Below, one piece after another: positions 1 through 11,086 of a stretch of 64,000 nucleotides of DNA. Numbering within the stretch: the stretch's first letter is position 1; each line of letters starts with the position of its first letter. The notes under the pieces were generated by a model. It was not told the DNA's origin and did not search any database. It saw only the letters and a list, made by a program, of their open reading frames with translations. Both the position numbers and the translations under genes were made by a program. Source of the stretch: Epiperipatus broadwayi (Eukaryota; Onychophora; Udeonychophora; Euonychophora; Peripatidae); assembly GCA_028023455.1 (NCBI GenBank), contig JAQFVV010012405.1, positions 4,283,149 through 4,347,148 on the forward strand. Direction: 5' to 3'.

Positions 1-305
1 AAAGATATCATCTGCAAAAAAAAAAGACCCGACAAAATATATACTCCCTTGCCACCTATTAATGGTATCTCTACCCCTCTTCCTAGTCTTTCTATTGCTT
101 TCTCCATTTCACTCAAAAACAACAAAAACAAAATAGGTGACATAGGGCATCCTTGCCTTAATCCCACCCCATTTTTAACTTTAACTGATTCTATATTCCC
201 TAACTGGTAAGTATAATAATTATTTTCATATAATTTCGTAATAATATTTACTTGTCTCACAGTAGTTTTGAGGCTCCTCCTGATGTCCAAAATGGAATGT
301 AGGGC
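1..305 (-). pseudogene. Non-LTR retrotransposon reverse transcriptase fragment
   Basis: Reading the minus strand from about 305 down to 1 gives roughly 100 codons of reverse transcriptase. The GLRQGCPMSPILF block is RT motif 4, a SEMEKAIERLGRG stretch follows, and FFADDIF close to position 1 is the catalytic YADD-type motif 5. The upstream residues (RRSLKTTVRQVNIITKLYENN) fit the palm region before motif 4, and a stop codon at 306-308 closes the frame. The ten-A run at 16-25 shifts the frame by one base just before FADD, so the copy is broken. The element continues beyond the left edge. The family is a LINE encoding an RT for target-primed integration; the clade cannot be fixed from this piece, and it differs from the RTE-like copy at 5.4-8.2 kb. 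Confidence 0.88.
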
Positions 306-743
306 TTAATAATTTGGTATTAAAATTGTGGAAATGGAGAAAATACTCATATGTTGTACAGACAACTAGTTACAGTAAGTAAACTCTTAATTTAGGAATA
401 TTATAGAAACACAAGCTTTTTTAAAAAGTATTTTTGAATTTAGGGACTTAATTTAAAAAATCATAAACTTACAAACATTGAAGCATATAATACACTAGCA
501 TTTGATTTCAAGATTTACTGCAAATACCCGAAGTCATTGATAGTGAATCCTTTATAATATTCATGTTTAACATGGATATGTAAGTACATCTATGGAACAA
601 TTTAATGTATACATAAAGATATCAAAATTAATCAGCAAAAAAATCAATAATGCAATTATGAAAAACAATGTAGAAATACAAATAAAATTTAGCTGGCTAC
701 ATATTCAAGTTGAGGAAATGGCTGAATGAGAGATGACACATGA
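306..743. other. AT-rich DNA, nothing recognised
   Basis: This stretch separates the LINE fragment from the first foldback repeat. I see no coding similarity, RNA gene or strong repeat in it. Confidence 0.5.
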
Positions 744-1365
744 TGGCACTATGCATTATATGACCACCACCTCTTATGCTTGCATATAACTGTTGTTAAA
801 ACAGGCAAAAATTACTATATATGGCCACACACAGCAAACTAGAGTAATCAATGGATTCCAAAAGGTTTGTGCATAAAATCCCCATCTAGTGCCTACTCAT
901 CCAATATCTCCAGAGGAGCCTTGGATTTGAGAGCACTGCACCTAGATCTTAGGATCTAATGCAATCCTCCAGCAACCACCTTTTATCTCCATTTAACTAC
1001 AAAATTATGAGTCTTAAACTGAAAACACCTTAATGTTTTCAATCCAAGCCCATTAGCTTATACAGTCATATGGGTCTGAACCCAGTTCAGTACTCACACA
1101 TTTTGCTGCCTTTGGTTCTTTAATAACCATAGTCACCACTATCTTATTAGGCAGGATTGGTTTTAAGCCAATAAACATCACATGACCACCACCTTTTATG
1201 CTTGTATATAACTGTTGTTAAATCAGGCTCCTCACTGATGAAGGCCATAAGCCAGAAACTAGTCTGGGGATATTGGATGAGTAGGCACTAGATGGGGATT
1301 TTATGCACAAGCCTTTTGACATCCATTGATTACTCTACCTTGCTGTGTGTGGCAATATGTATAAA
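744..1365. repeat. Foldback repeat, family A, copy 1
   Basis: Two arms are inverted copies of each other. About 812-914 (TGCATAAAATCCCCATCTAG, then CCTACTCATCCAATAT) matches the reverse complement of about 1263-1365. In addition, 758-807 is directly repeated at 1180-1228 (TATGACCACCACCT, then ATAACTGTTGTTAAA). The middle holds about 270 bp of unrelated sequence. A hammerhead-like motif (1228-1276) sits at the inner edge of the right arm. The same family recurs at 44340-44690. No transposase is visible, so the element is non-autonomous. Confidence 0.8.
1228..1276 (+). ncRNA. Hammerhead ribozyme-like motif, family A copy 1
   Basis: CTGATGA lies at 1235-1241, a GGC/GCC hairpin with CATAA loop at 1243-1253, and GAAA at 1255-1258. 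The palindrome ACTAGT (1258-1263) then forms the stem III position, followed by C1264 as the predicted cleavage nucleotide. The flanks CCTCA (1230-1234) and TGGGG (1265-1269) pair as stem I. All invariant core positions (CUGANGA, GAAA, UH) are present. The A10.1/A11.1 pair at the base of stem II is non-canonical. Two nucleotides cannot close a stem III loop, so activity would probably need a dimer. Folding was done by eye. Confidence 0.65.
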
Positions 1366-2399
1366 GAGAATGGCAATGTGCAGTCAAATTGTTCTGTATT
1401 TGAAATTTATGAACTCAAATTTTTAATATTTTTATTTAATATTTTTAATATTATTATTTAATGTTTTTTAAAAATGATTTAAAGTAATTTGCCCTAGAAA
1501 AGTCTTCCCAAATTATTTAAAAACTAATGCTACTTTTAATGATCTGGCTTCTGCTTATGATTCTAATAAAAAATTGTTTTTTTTTGTTTTTTCTAAAAGT
1601 TTCTAAAAATATTCAATACAGGCAAATCATTGATTTATTTGACAAATGCTCTCTAGTAAAAAATTTAAAGTAACATTAAACAATAATCATATGGAAACAA
1701 AATTTTACAGAGCAATCTATTACAAAATCTATTTCTCTCATATAATATTTAATGTATTCATCAGTCATCTTCCAGAAACAAAATGCTATTCATTTAAGCT
1801 AACAATTTTATTTCACAAAAAAGTTATTTTCTAGAAAAGAAAAACTCTTCTAATATGAAAAATTTGGAAATCATTTCAAAAATTGTGGTCTTAATCATAA
1901 TCCCTCAAAAGAAGTAGCACAACCTTTTATATAATCTGTAGGAAGACATTTTAATAATCTGATTGTAACCATATGCATTGATGTATTTAAACACTATATT
2001 ACAATACATTATTTCTGAATAATCTTGCATCATAGCTTAATTTCCTCATTTATTTAAAATTAGATCTAAAATTATTTCTATAAACAACTTTTTTAGAAAA
2101 CTGGAAGGATTCCTTTAATATCAGTATATTCTATAAAACTGTTCTGTTTTAAAAAAAAACAATATCCACTGCAAATTTATATATAATCAACTGAATAAAA
2201 ATTATGAAAAATATTACTTGCACACTCAAGATCTATTTCTTAGCTGTAGCTTCCCTTTCTTTAATATATCTCTTCTTCGATATCACCTAAGAATGTCCAA
2301 CTGAAGGATTATGGCATTTAAAAAATCAGTTTTAATAAAGTTACAAACAATTTTCTTTTTTCATATTCAACAATACATTTGATCATCTTAAACATTATG
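1366..2399. other. AT-rich DNA without recognisable genes
   Basis: Short A and T runs and scattered stops in all frames. A 62-codon frame at 1646-1834 shows no family resemblance and is not called. Confidence 0.5.
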
Positions 2400-2600
2400 A
2401 AAGTCTCATCAACAGATTCAAAAAACTCATAATTGTAGTGTTCTGCTTGGAATTTTATAGCTACAGACTATGGAGGTGTGAAAGACACTAAACATGAATC
2501 CTATGGTTAATGTCTCTCTAATTCTATGGTTACAGTGGCAGAACAGAAAAATTATGCAAGCCACTAATCAAATGTCTTCTGATTGGAATGTCTACAGTTT
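2400..2600. repeat. Diverged dispersed repeat, shared with 62765-62990
   Basis: Blocks such as TCTATGGTTACAGTGGCAGAA and the following CACTAATCAAATGTCTTCTG region recur in the same order at 62905-62985 with clear divergence. An earlier block (CATCAACAGATTCAAAA) also matches near 62778. No termini or coding potential can be assigned, so this is simply an old repeat. Confidence 0.4.
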
Positions 2601-3100
2601 GTTTTATGATGGTTTATTAATAATAAAACAATTTTTTTAAAAATCTATATTGTAAATAATTTAATGCTAAAGCAATACAGTTGTATCAGCAAGCTGTAGC
2701 CCCAGTGTCTATAAAAATAAATATTATTTATATTTTGATCAGCCAGTCCCCAATAGATAATGCAAGTATGTACTGATACCAATTGGCTTTTCATTAAAAA
2801 TAGATTATTCTAATCCATGAGCTGGTTATATAAAATTACCATTTTCTTGCTTTTTAATTTCATTTCATACATGATTCTATTGGAATTCAAATGCAGATAC
2901 ATTAATAATTATAATTTATTTAAAACTATGATAATAATTTTTAATTTAAAACTGAAATTGCAACAAATAATTATTGATTTATAAAAATGAGGGGGGTGGA
3001 GATGTGTTTTAAGTGCTCATATGAGTGCAGCACTTCTTACTAGTGCTAAAACATGTATTACAATCATATAGATAAATGTTGTGGTTTGAGTTGATATTTT
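2601..3100. other. AT-rich DNA, nothing recognised
   Basis: Plain AT-rich sequence leading up to the hammerhead-like motif at 3114. A short purine-rich patch (about 2988-3000) is the only compositional change. Confidence 0.45.
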
Positions 3101-3113
3101 AGATCTAGTGTTT

Positions 3114-3182
3114 GAATGTTCTAGCTCCTTACTGAAGTCAGCCATAAGCTTGAAACCAATTGGTCTGGGGATAAGAATATTC
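3114..3182 (+). ncRNA. Hammerhead-like motif, decayed core, well-kept stems
   Basis: CTGAAGT (3132-3138) replaces CTGANGA, so the core A9 is lost. A GC/GC hairpin around CATAA follows, then GAAA (3152-3155), the perfect 10-base palindrome ACCAATTGGT (3155-3164) and C3165. Stem I pairs CCTTA (3127-3131) with TGGGG (3166-3170). Beyond an internal loop, GAATGTTC (3114-3121) pairs with GAATATTC (3175-3182) over 8 bp with one G-U. The stem architecture matches the copies at 1228 and 17161. Probably inactive. Confidence 0.55.
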
Positions 3183-3410
3183 CAGATAGAGATTTTAAAT
3201 ATTTTCTCTTATCGCACTTATCAATTAAGAGCTTGTTTGAGCCATTGGTAGGCTCTCTATATTTCATATTTGTAAATACAAGCTCATAAAAGCAATGTCA
3301 CACTATATATGACTTGCTTTATTGATTATTATAATCATATAAATTGTTTTTACAGCAATTAATTTGGATAAACATATTACTTGTTTGATCTTATTTTTAA
3401 TATAATAGTA

Positions 3411-3868
3411 AATACTTATATAAGGCTAAAACATTAGTACATGCACCTTGAGTGCTTAATTTTAACAAGAGAAACCTCTACAAATCATAACACAAGATTC
3501 GACTTTATAAAGATAAAAGGCACCCTCTTATATCTGAACCTATTTTCTTAATTATATGGACAAATCTACAGCATATTGATTTGGTAGAATGAAGCTAATA
3601 AATTCTTCACTGATTAAGTCCACCATTTTACAAATGTTAATGTTTAACAGAAATAGTGGACTTAATCAGTGAAGAATTTCTTAGTTTCATGCTCCCAAAC
3701 CAATATGCTTTATATTTGCCTATATAATTAAGAAAATAGGTTCATAGATAAGAGGGTCCCTATTATCTTTATAAAGTCAAATCCTGCATTATAATTTGTA
3801 GCAGTCTCTCTTGTTAAAATTAAGCCCTCAAGGTGCATGTATTAAGGTTCTAGCCTTATATAAGTATT
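3411..3868. repeat. Foldback repeat with about 220 bp arms
   Basis: The left arm (3411-3629) and right arm (3651-3868) are inverted copies around a loop of about 20 bases. The left arm reads from ACTTATATAAGGCTAAAAC to CACTGATTAAGTCCACC; the right arm is its complement, ending CTAGCCTTATATAAGTATT. A transcript through it would make a long double-stranded RNA. No open frame or transposase is present. Confidence 0.85.
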
Positions 3869-3978
3869 ATGTGCTGACATCACACTTAATAAGAATTAAT
3901 ATTTACAACTTTAAATTGATTCAAAATATTTCTAAATTTAATATCTGAATATTGACTCATTGTAAATCGAAAGATTTA

Positions 3979-4242
3979 GCAAACGTTAATGTTTAACAGA
4001 AATAGTGGACTTAATCAGTGAAGAATTTATTAGCTTCATGCTCCCAAAATATGCTTTAGATTAAGAAAATAGGTTCAGAGATAAGAGGGTCTCTCTTATC
4101 TTTATAAAGTCAAATCTTGAGTTGTAATTTGCAGAGGTCTCTCTTGTTAATATTAAGCACTCAAGGCACATGTACTAAGGTTTTAGCCTTATATAAGTAT
4201 GACATGCTGATATCACACTTAATATAAATTAATATTTATAAT
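3979..4242 (+). repeat. Direct second copy of the 3635-3912 half-element
   Basis: From GTTAATGTTTAACAGAAATA onward this segment repeats 3635-3912 in the same orientation, through GCACTCAAGG and TAGCCTTATATAAGTATG to ATATCACACTTAATA. It has small deletions and substitutions. The foldback above is therefore a half-element in the order inverted, direct, direct, which suggests local duplication of one arm. Confidence 0.8.
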
Positions 4243-5399
4243 AGTAAATGTAAATATGTATTTATCAATACTGGAACTCTTGTTTAGATTAGATTATGAG
4301 AAATTATATGAAAAAAAAATTATGCTTATTCATGACTGAAGAGAATTCAATCTAGATAAAAGTTATAGCAATTCAATCTGCTAACCACTAATAAATCAAA
4401 ATATTTTTGAAGGAAAAATAAAAGATTGAAAAAATCTATAGATGCAATTCACAGTGTATTTTTTATATGTGAAAAATGTTAAAATTACTTCATTTTTTAT
4501 ATAAAATCTAGTATGTTAAGCTCAATAATTTGTTAGTTGGAGCAATTGTTAGAGAGGTAGGATCTGGAATCCAAGATCTATAAATCACTGCTCAATTCTT
4601 CTACTTCCAATGCAGAAGATGTATGTAAATCTTTGCACGAACTTCTTAGAATAAATTATTAGATTATTTATTTATTTGACAACATGCTTTTTAATTTATT
4701 AACAAATTAATTTTCAGTTGTAATTTGCACTCACTGTTTTTTTTTAATATTGGAAACTGATTTTTATCAATTAATATTAAGTATCACCAACAGCACATGA
4801 TGTTTTCATATGTTTATTCATATGCTTCCAAAAGTATTGTCTTCACTATACTGTAGAGCTATCTACTGTAAGTTTAAGTAATTAATAGATATCAGATAAT
4901 ATAATGCTAAAAAAATCTTTATTCAAAACTGGATCTTAGTTTTTACTAATAATGGAAAAATCTAGTAAGTGATCTGAAAGTGAAGATGGACTAACCAGGC
5001 CACAGAAAGGAGTTTGCTGTTAAGTGAAAAAAGACTGTTTGATTCCTCTTGGAGGCCTTAAAGAAACTGAGCAGGACAAATTATTTATTCCATACATTAT
5101 TGTCATTGCAATTGTTATTACTATGTGATTATTTATATAGTATACAAACGTGGATGGGCTGCTCACCAACATGCATTAGGCAGTACGGTGAGTTTATTGG
5201 CTTTTTACCTCTAAGCATAAGATCAAGAAGCACCATGGTCTTTCTTCTCAGTTGCCTGATAAAGCAGAATGAATGTATGTGAATGAAATTTTTTTTCTAA
5301 TAGATATATACAGTCATGACAAACAAAAATAAATCATGACTCTTATTCCCAGGAGGCTATAAAATCACCAGTCAGGGCAGTGGTTGGTGGCCAAAGGTA
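4243..5399. other. AT-rich DNA; possible old tRNA-like box at 4540
   Basis: Mostly featureless. GGAGCAATTGTTAGAG at about 4539-4554 resembles a tRNA A box, but no convincing B box follows. A 77-codon frame at 5049-5282 matches no family I know. Confidence 0.4.
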
Positions 5400-5530
5400 A
5401 AGAATGTGATGTCTTTTTATTTAGGTACTAACAACTGCAGATCATTTTCCAAGTTAAAAAAGATTGCAAAAATTGGAAAAACTATCTTATATTAAATGAG
5501 ACTTTATTGGATTTTGTAAAGTTAAAAGAA

Positions 5531-6398
5531 AATATGAAGAGATAATTGATTTAAAAAGTGGACATGTACTCTACTACAAAGGCATAAATATTGGAAGTAC
5601 AAGTGGAGTAGGAATCATTATAAATAAAAAGTGCAAGAACAACATTGTGGAGATTGATGGTGTATTGGACAGAGTGGTAAGATTAGCTATACAACTTAAT
5701 AATAGATACCAAATGCAGATGATTCAGATTTATGCCCCAAAGTTTTCATAGTGACGAAGTAGTAGAAGATTTTTATATGGATGTACAAAAGGCTTTTGAT
5801 CAGAGTAAACAACATTTTAAAATTGTTCTGGGAGACTTTCTATAATTGGTAAACAAATGAAAGATGAAAGTAGTGTAGGTAATTTTGGTTATGGTAATAG
5901 AAATGAGAGAGATCATAGACTTGTGGAGTTTGCAGAAAAAAAAAACAACTACTATATATTATGAATTCTTTTTTTGAGAAAAATGTTAAAAAAAGATGGA
6001 CATGGAAGCATCAAAATGAAGGTACTGCAAAATTGGATTATATTTTGACTAACAGAAAATACATATTTCAAGTTTATAATATTGTTAATAAATTCAACAC
6101 AGGAAGTGATCATCAATTCGTAATATGTAAGATATTTGTTAATGCAAAATTAAAGAGACAAAATTTATTAAGAAAAACTATATTTACAATTAATATTCCT
6201 AATTTTCAGAAACATTCTAATGAATTTATATTAGAACTTGCAAATCAGTTTCAAGTATTAGTAGATTTTGAACATGACTCAGATTCGAATGAAATTAATA
6301 GAAAAGTAACTGATACACTTTTAAAAACTGCAGCAAATATAGCTGGTAGAAAAGATCAGCAATTGACCAATAAAATTTCTACTAAGACTAGAGAATAA
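5531..6398 (+). pseudogene. RTE-like LINE: endonuclease domain, broken
   Basis: The first piece (about 5540-5752) contains GVGIIINKKCKNNIVEIDG and ends near MIQIYAPKFS before a stop. The second (about 5752-5845) contains DVQKAFDQSKQHFKIVLGDF, the GDF of the APE-type endonuclease. The third is a 145-codon frame at 5961-6398 with RWTWKHQ, LDYILTNRK and NKFNTGSDHQFV; the SDH is the conserved C-terminal catalytic motif of this nuclease family. Three frames are used in turn, which shows frameshifts. The ATG at 5961 is probably not a native start; it lies in the middle of the domain (MNSFFEKN corresponds to an internal segment). Confidence 0.87.
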
Positions 6399-6899
6399 AT
6401 AAAGAAAAGAAGTATTATGAAAATATATAAAAATGATGCATTAAGAAAGATTGAATATATTGAATTTTGTAAAATGGTCCAAAAAATAATTGATAATGAT
6501 ATAAGAAAGTATAATTGTGAACTAGCAAGAAAAACTGTAGAAGAGTCTTAAGAGTGTAAAACAACATTTTGGTATTGGTTATGGCACTTATATCTGCAAT
6601 AAGAAAAAAAAATACAACTATTATTAAAAAGAAAGATGATATCATGTATTGGGTAGAAGAATTCTATCAAGAATTATATAGTAATCTATTATATCTTCTG
6701 AATTGTCCTAAATTTTAAATGAAAAAGTGAGACATGCACATTATGAAGAAGGCAAAAGTTCCAGATAATGATGGAATTATAATCAATATATTAAAGAAGC
6801 AGATGAAGAAATAAAAAAAAATTGGCAAAGTTATATACCAAATGTCTAAATAATAAAGAAGTACCAGGTGATTGGGAGAATGTAATATTAATACTAATA

Positions 6900-7765
6900 T
6901 TTAAAAAAGGTGATAAAAAGATATTAGAAATTACAGACTTATCAGCCTTTTATCAGTTTTGTACAATTTTTTAACCAAGATAATTACAACTCGTCTTCAG
7001 AGAGCATTGAATTTCAATCAACCAAAAGAACAAGCTGGATTTAAAAGTGGTTTTAGTACAGTAAATTATATCCAAGTATTGTGAGAAGTTATTGAAAGAA
7101 CCAATGAATTTGAGTTGCCATTATGCTTTGGATTTGTAGGTTATAAAAAGGCATTTGATTCTATAAGAATTTTTTCAGTAATTAAAGCATTGGATCACCA
7201 AGGTATAGACCTAGGACATTGTCATATTCTGGATAATATTTATAAAAATGCAACGACAACAATTAGATTACATAAGTAATACTAGTAAGGTTAACATTGG
7301 GAAAGATATAAGACTGGGTGACTATATTTCCAAAACTTCTGCTGCAAGAAGGATTTTGTGGATTAAAATGGAAAGCTAAAGAGTAAAAGTAAATAAAGAT
7401 TAATTAAGGCATTTAAACTTTTGTAGATGATGTAGTTGTTTTTGCAGGAATTGTTACAAGAGTTATCAGGTGAAAGTAAGAAAGTGTGGCTAAAGGTAAA
7501 TGTTAAAAAGACTAGAGTAATATCCAATGGATTTTGCCAAAAGATGAAAATGAAGATTGATTATGATGAGTTAAAAGTTAACAACTACAAATACCTTGCT
7601 CAGATTATTACTAAAGATGGAAACATAATGGATGAAATTAATCATGGAATTAAACTTGCTTGGAATACTTTTGGTAGAAATAACTTAATATTAAAAGGAA
7701 ATGTGCTTATGTGTTTGAAAAGGTTTTTAATAAATGGGTTTACCAGTTCTTGCTTAAGAATCTAA
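6900..7765 (+). pseudogene. RTE-like LINE: reverse transcriptase domain, broken
   Basis: Readable blocks in order are FTKIITTRLQRAL-type sequence at about 6970-7015, EQAGFKSGFSTVNYIQVL (7027-7080) with an in-frame TGA after it, and CFGFVGYKKAFDSIR (7120-7170), the first catalytic Asp block. TFVDDVVVFAG at about 7420-7450 is the FADD motif with Ala to Val. A 109-codon frame (7436-7765) continues through VWLKVNVKKTRVISNG and YLAQIITKDGNIMDEINHGI, the thumb region. This polymerase copies element RNA at a nicked target. The stops and frame changes show it is inactive. Confidence 0.87.
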
Positions 7766-8165
7766 GACTTGGACACTTAATAGAAGTGCAATGCAGAGAG
7801 ACTTTATACCATTCAAAGAAGTATGGAGAGAAGCATATTAGGTAACAAGAAGAGATTGAAAATGCAGTAAGAGAACAAATAGATGGTATTGACATCATTG
7901 AAAGAATTAAAAGACTGAATTGGAGTTGGACTGGACATATTGCTAGAAAAGATTATAATAAATGGATAATTAAAATCTTAAACTGGATTCCAATAGATTA
8001 TAAAAGATGCAGAAAAAGACCACATGTGAAATGGATAATTGGAATAAGAAACTGTGCGGTGGTGATGTGGCGAAGAGAGGCTAGAGATCGGAGAAGATGG
8101 ACTAAACTTGGAGAGACTTTCATCCTGCAATAGATTAATAATTATTGACAATGATGATGATATTA
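7766..8165 (+). pseudogene. RTE-like LINE: C-terminal tail and 3' end
   Basis: Fragments ERIKRLNWSWTGHIARKD and KRPHVKWIIGIRN match the conserved RLxWxGHxxR and GRPxxRW tail of RTE-type proteins. RDRRRWTKLGETFILQ is followed by a stop. The DNA then runs into an ATTGACAATGATGATG tail, the usual short-repeat 3' end of these elements. The same end, with LERPSS-type changes, reappears at 50760-50925. Confidence 0.82.
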
Positions 8166-8880
8166 ACAACAATACTACACAGAAATGTTCTTGTAGGTTG
8201 AGTAGCCTGCTGTAAGACAAGTTTCGCCACTTCAAAGATGCATTTTTTAAAATAAAAGAATAAAAGTAAAGAATCAGCAGCAGCTGAAATTTGTCACATC
8301 TTTTTACTTATAGCAAAAGTTATTATAGCATTTTAAATAAACAATTTATTAAAGAGAATTTTACAAGGTTACAACATTAATTTTTATATATATAAAACTG
8401 TAATTGAAGTTTATTGATAATTTTGTTTCTATTAACAAATTGTCGTCAACCTTTCTTTGTCTTAAGATCATTGCTTCTGTAGCATTATTTCTTTTGCATT
8501 TTAATGATGTAAAACGCTCACTAAAGCTTTTAATGTTACTCTAAACATTAAAGTATTAAAAATGTAAAGGGATGATGACAAGTTATTACTATGAAAAGAG
8601 ATATAGTTTATCACTTGTCTGCAGTAACTATTATTTATTTACCTCTATATTTCTTTAAGTAGATAGGTATATATACAAGAGTGTATTATTAGTTGTGTCT
8701 GCTCTTTTCAACAAAAATAACAGAGTACTGTGCCCAATTATTGAAAGCAGTTTGCCATTATTTACCACTCTCTTAAAGGATAAAAATAAATTATATAAAC
8801 TAAACTGTATATACCATTTCATGTGCGTGTTAAGTTCTCTCCGCTAAGACAAAAATGAAAGAGTTCTGTGACTAGCCACT
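8166..8880. other. AT-rich DNA between LINE and putative regulatory sites
   Basis: A small palindrome, CTTTTAATGTT then AAACATTAAAG, lies at about 8527-8553. Nothing coding is recognised. Confidence 0.45.
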
Positions 8881-8902
8881 TCGACTCTCTTAAAGACAGA
8901 GG

Positions 8903-8940
8903 TGACTCATAGTCTCAGCATTTAGAGAAGTATGACGTCA
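8903..8940. promoter_or_regulatory. AP-1 site and CRE site, 23 bp apart
   Basis: TGACTCA (8903-8909) is a perfect AP-1 consensus and TGACGTCA (8933-8940) is a perfect CRE/ATF palindrome. They lie in a locally less AT-rich stretch (8820-8960). The pairing by chance of two bZIP sites within 38 bp is possible in 64 kb, and no nearby gene is visible. This is a suggestion rather than a mapped enhancer. Confidence 0.3.
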
Positions 8941-9119
8941 TCACCAGTGGTGAGACGTGCATCAAAATACAAATGTGTTTTTAGATGTAAGTTGCGTTTT
9001 AACTAAACCGATTATTATAAAACCCTCTTAACACAAATTATTATAGTATTTTAATTTTAGAGTTTTTCGGCTATATATAGTATATTTTACTGTTATGTAT
9101 TAACTTCTGGTTCAGACAT

Positions 9120-9330
9120 ATTCACTTGTCATGCCTATGATCTGGGATTTAAATCATAGCCAAGTAATTTTTTTTCTGTAGATTTTTTCTTTCAAATTGT
9201 TTATCCCATGATCAACCCAACTGGTTGTAAATGGGTATCTAGCTATGTGAAGCTAGACAGTAAAAAAGTATAAAAAATCGTTCAGTTTTGCTCATAGGTA
9301 TCCTGGTGGGTATAGCCTTCTTCTTCACTA
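9120..9330 (+). repeat. SINE-like tail, related to 58990-59225
   Basis: A B-box-like GGGATTTAAATC at about 9143 is followed by a T-rich stretch, then CATGATCAACCCAACTGG and GGTATCTAGCTATG. The same order (CCGGATTTAAATCC, TAATCGATCCAGCTAAC, AGTATCTAGCTATT) occurs at 58998-59125. The pattern fits an old tRNA-derived SINE body with diverged sequence. The A box is not convincing in either copy. Confidence 0.45.
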
Positions 9331-11086
9331 TTTTTTAAAGAGGTTTTTGTTTCTTTGAGCTGAAGTGAGCTATTTATTAAAACAGTCTGTTTTACCTTTT
9401 TCATCGTCAAATCTTTTTTGAGCTGCGCAATCTGCTTTTAGTCAAAAAATGTAATTACATATATATATATATGCGTACGTGCATGAAAATGTATGCAAAT
9501 ATATTTATAAAAATGTAAATCTTATAAATCAATTGTTTAAATCTAAAGCGTGCGTACAGCTGCAATCAACTCGGACGGACTAGATACAGTCAGATGATTT
9601 TACTATTTTTCCCATAAAATATTGTTTTTAACAGTTCGGTGGACAGGGCGCGCTCCCATTGATCACAGTCTATTTTCCTGTAAAGATTTCAATTAATTTC
9701 TTAGTGGAAAATGTCACAAGTAATGAAATTTTAAAAATTAGGCTATTGTAGAAGTTATGCCTACTGAGATTTATCTCTTTTAATAGGCCTAATTGATAAT
9801 TTTTTGCCGATACGGTTGACTAATAGGATATGAGGTTTATAAAATTTTTACCCATCGTGGGGGTGAGACGACCCCGGAGGAGTCCTTTCTCCAGTCCGGT
9901 TGACAGCTTTGCGAATCCCGCTGATTATTTTGGATTAATTGAAAATGAAGGTTCAGTTTTATTTGAGAAACCTTCATTGGCTGCGACTGTATACTAACCT
10001 ATGTAATTTTTACATTACGACAAATTACTTATGACAATAGCAGAATAGGTCCTGCATATTTTTCAACATCAGTCTGTAAAAAAATATAATGGAAGATGAA
10101 GCGGAGAAAATCAAAATTTTATAATAATTACAATTGTTGCTTGTCTGATAAAAAGAAGAGATAAGAGAGGAAAGCCTGGGATTAGGCGAGGGTGAATCCA
10201 AATTAAGACTATAAACTGGCGTGAAAAATTCATGGGCCACTCCAGAACTTTGCACAATATACACTATAGATGCCATTGTATTTTTAATAGAGGGGGGTAC
10301 ATTTCCTTTACAACACTATTTCATATTTTAACAGGCTTTTAATAATAATTAACGGGAATTATTTCGGAAATTGTTGTCAGGGAGTTTGATTGCTTTCACC
10401 GAGATAGAGAGAATAGTTGTATCAAGAATAGAGTAGGGACGGTGTACGTGTAATCAGCATATCCTGCGTTTTATGATGGTTCAAAATGTCTTGACATGTC
10501 ATTTGTTCTCTCAGATGACCTGTTTTTTTCTTTGTTCAGAGCGTTAACCCTTTAAGGCGAATTGCAATAAATTATAAAATATTCTTTACATTCATTTTAA
10601 ATAAGTAACATTTACTAATTTAATTTTTTTTTTTAAAAAAAGTTGTTTTAATGCATAAGACATTTAAATATGCACGCAGTTATCATACATGTTTATTTCC
10701 GTGACAACAATTAGATATACGTACATATATGTATGTAAATTAATATGGATCCGCTAAATTATTAGTGTCACTCTTTTGCCAAAAAGAAATAAAAACATTA
10801 TTATTTCCCTCTCCCCTATATTTTTTTTTTTTTTAAAAACTTCTTACACAATTCATAAAAACATTGTTTTTGTTGTTGCAAAAGACTTATATGGACTAAG
10901 TGCAGACTATTTATTTGAAAAGTCTAAGATATATCACACGTATATCCTAATAGTTATCATCATCATCAGTAACAACTTGCAAACGAATAGAGCCATTCCA
11001 ATCACAATAAAAAGTAAAAAATAAGACAAAACACCCAAAATAATAACAGCAACAACAACAATAATAGAACTACACCATAGATAAGT
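9331..11086. other. Unannotated stretch with GC-richer patches
   Basis: Patches at 9548-9660 and 9850-9925 are clearly richer in G+C than their surroundings; for example GGGGGTGAGACGACCCCGG at about 9858, with a small hairpin GGAGGAGTCCTTTCTCC next to it. They could be old exon, promoter or ncRNA sequence, but no reading frame or RNA family is recognisable. The 83-codon minus frame at 10025-10276 has no known relatives that I can name. Confidence 0.4.

Larger units (their letters stand above)
5400..8165 (+). mobile_element. Degenerate RTE-like non-LTR retrotransposon
   Basis: The order is apurinic-type endonuclease (about 5531-6398), reverse transcriptase (about 6900-7765) and a C-terminal tail ending in RRRWTKLGETF near 8095-8130. 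It closes with an AATGATGATGAT tail at about 8150, as in RTE-clade LINEs. The element would encode one long protein that nicks DNA and copies its own RNA into the nick. Many stops and frameshifts break it into short frames, so it is dead. Between about 6400 and 6900 only scraps of the linker are readable. A 5'-truncated relative of the 3' end lies at 50760-50925. Not more than about 130 bp of upstream sequence seems to belong, so the 5' end may be truncated. Confidence 0.88.

Noticed and set aside
3600-3670. CACTGATTAAGTCC and ACAGAAATAGTGG at the foldback centre as another hammerhead
   Set aside because: CTGATTA lacks the required G8, and the sequences pair simply as the inner ends of the hairpin arms.
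6415-6645. Minus-strand 76-codon frame
   Set aside because: Lies antisense within the RTE-like element linker and reads as hydrophobic noise.
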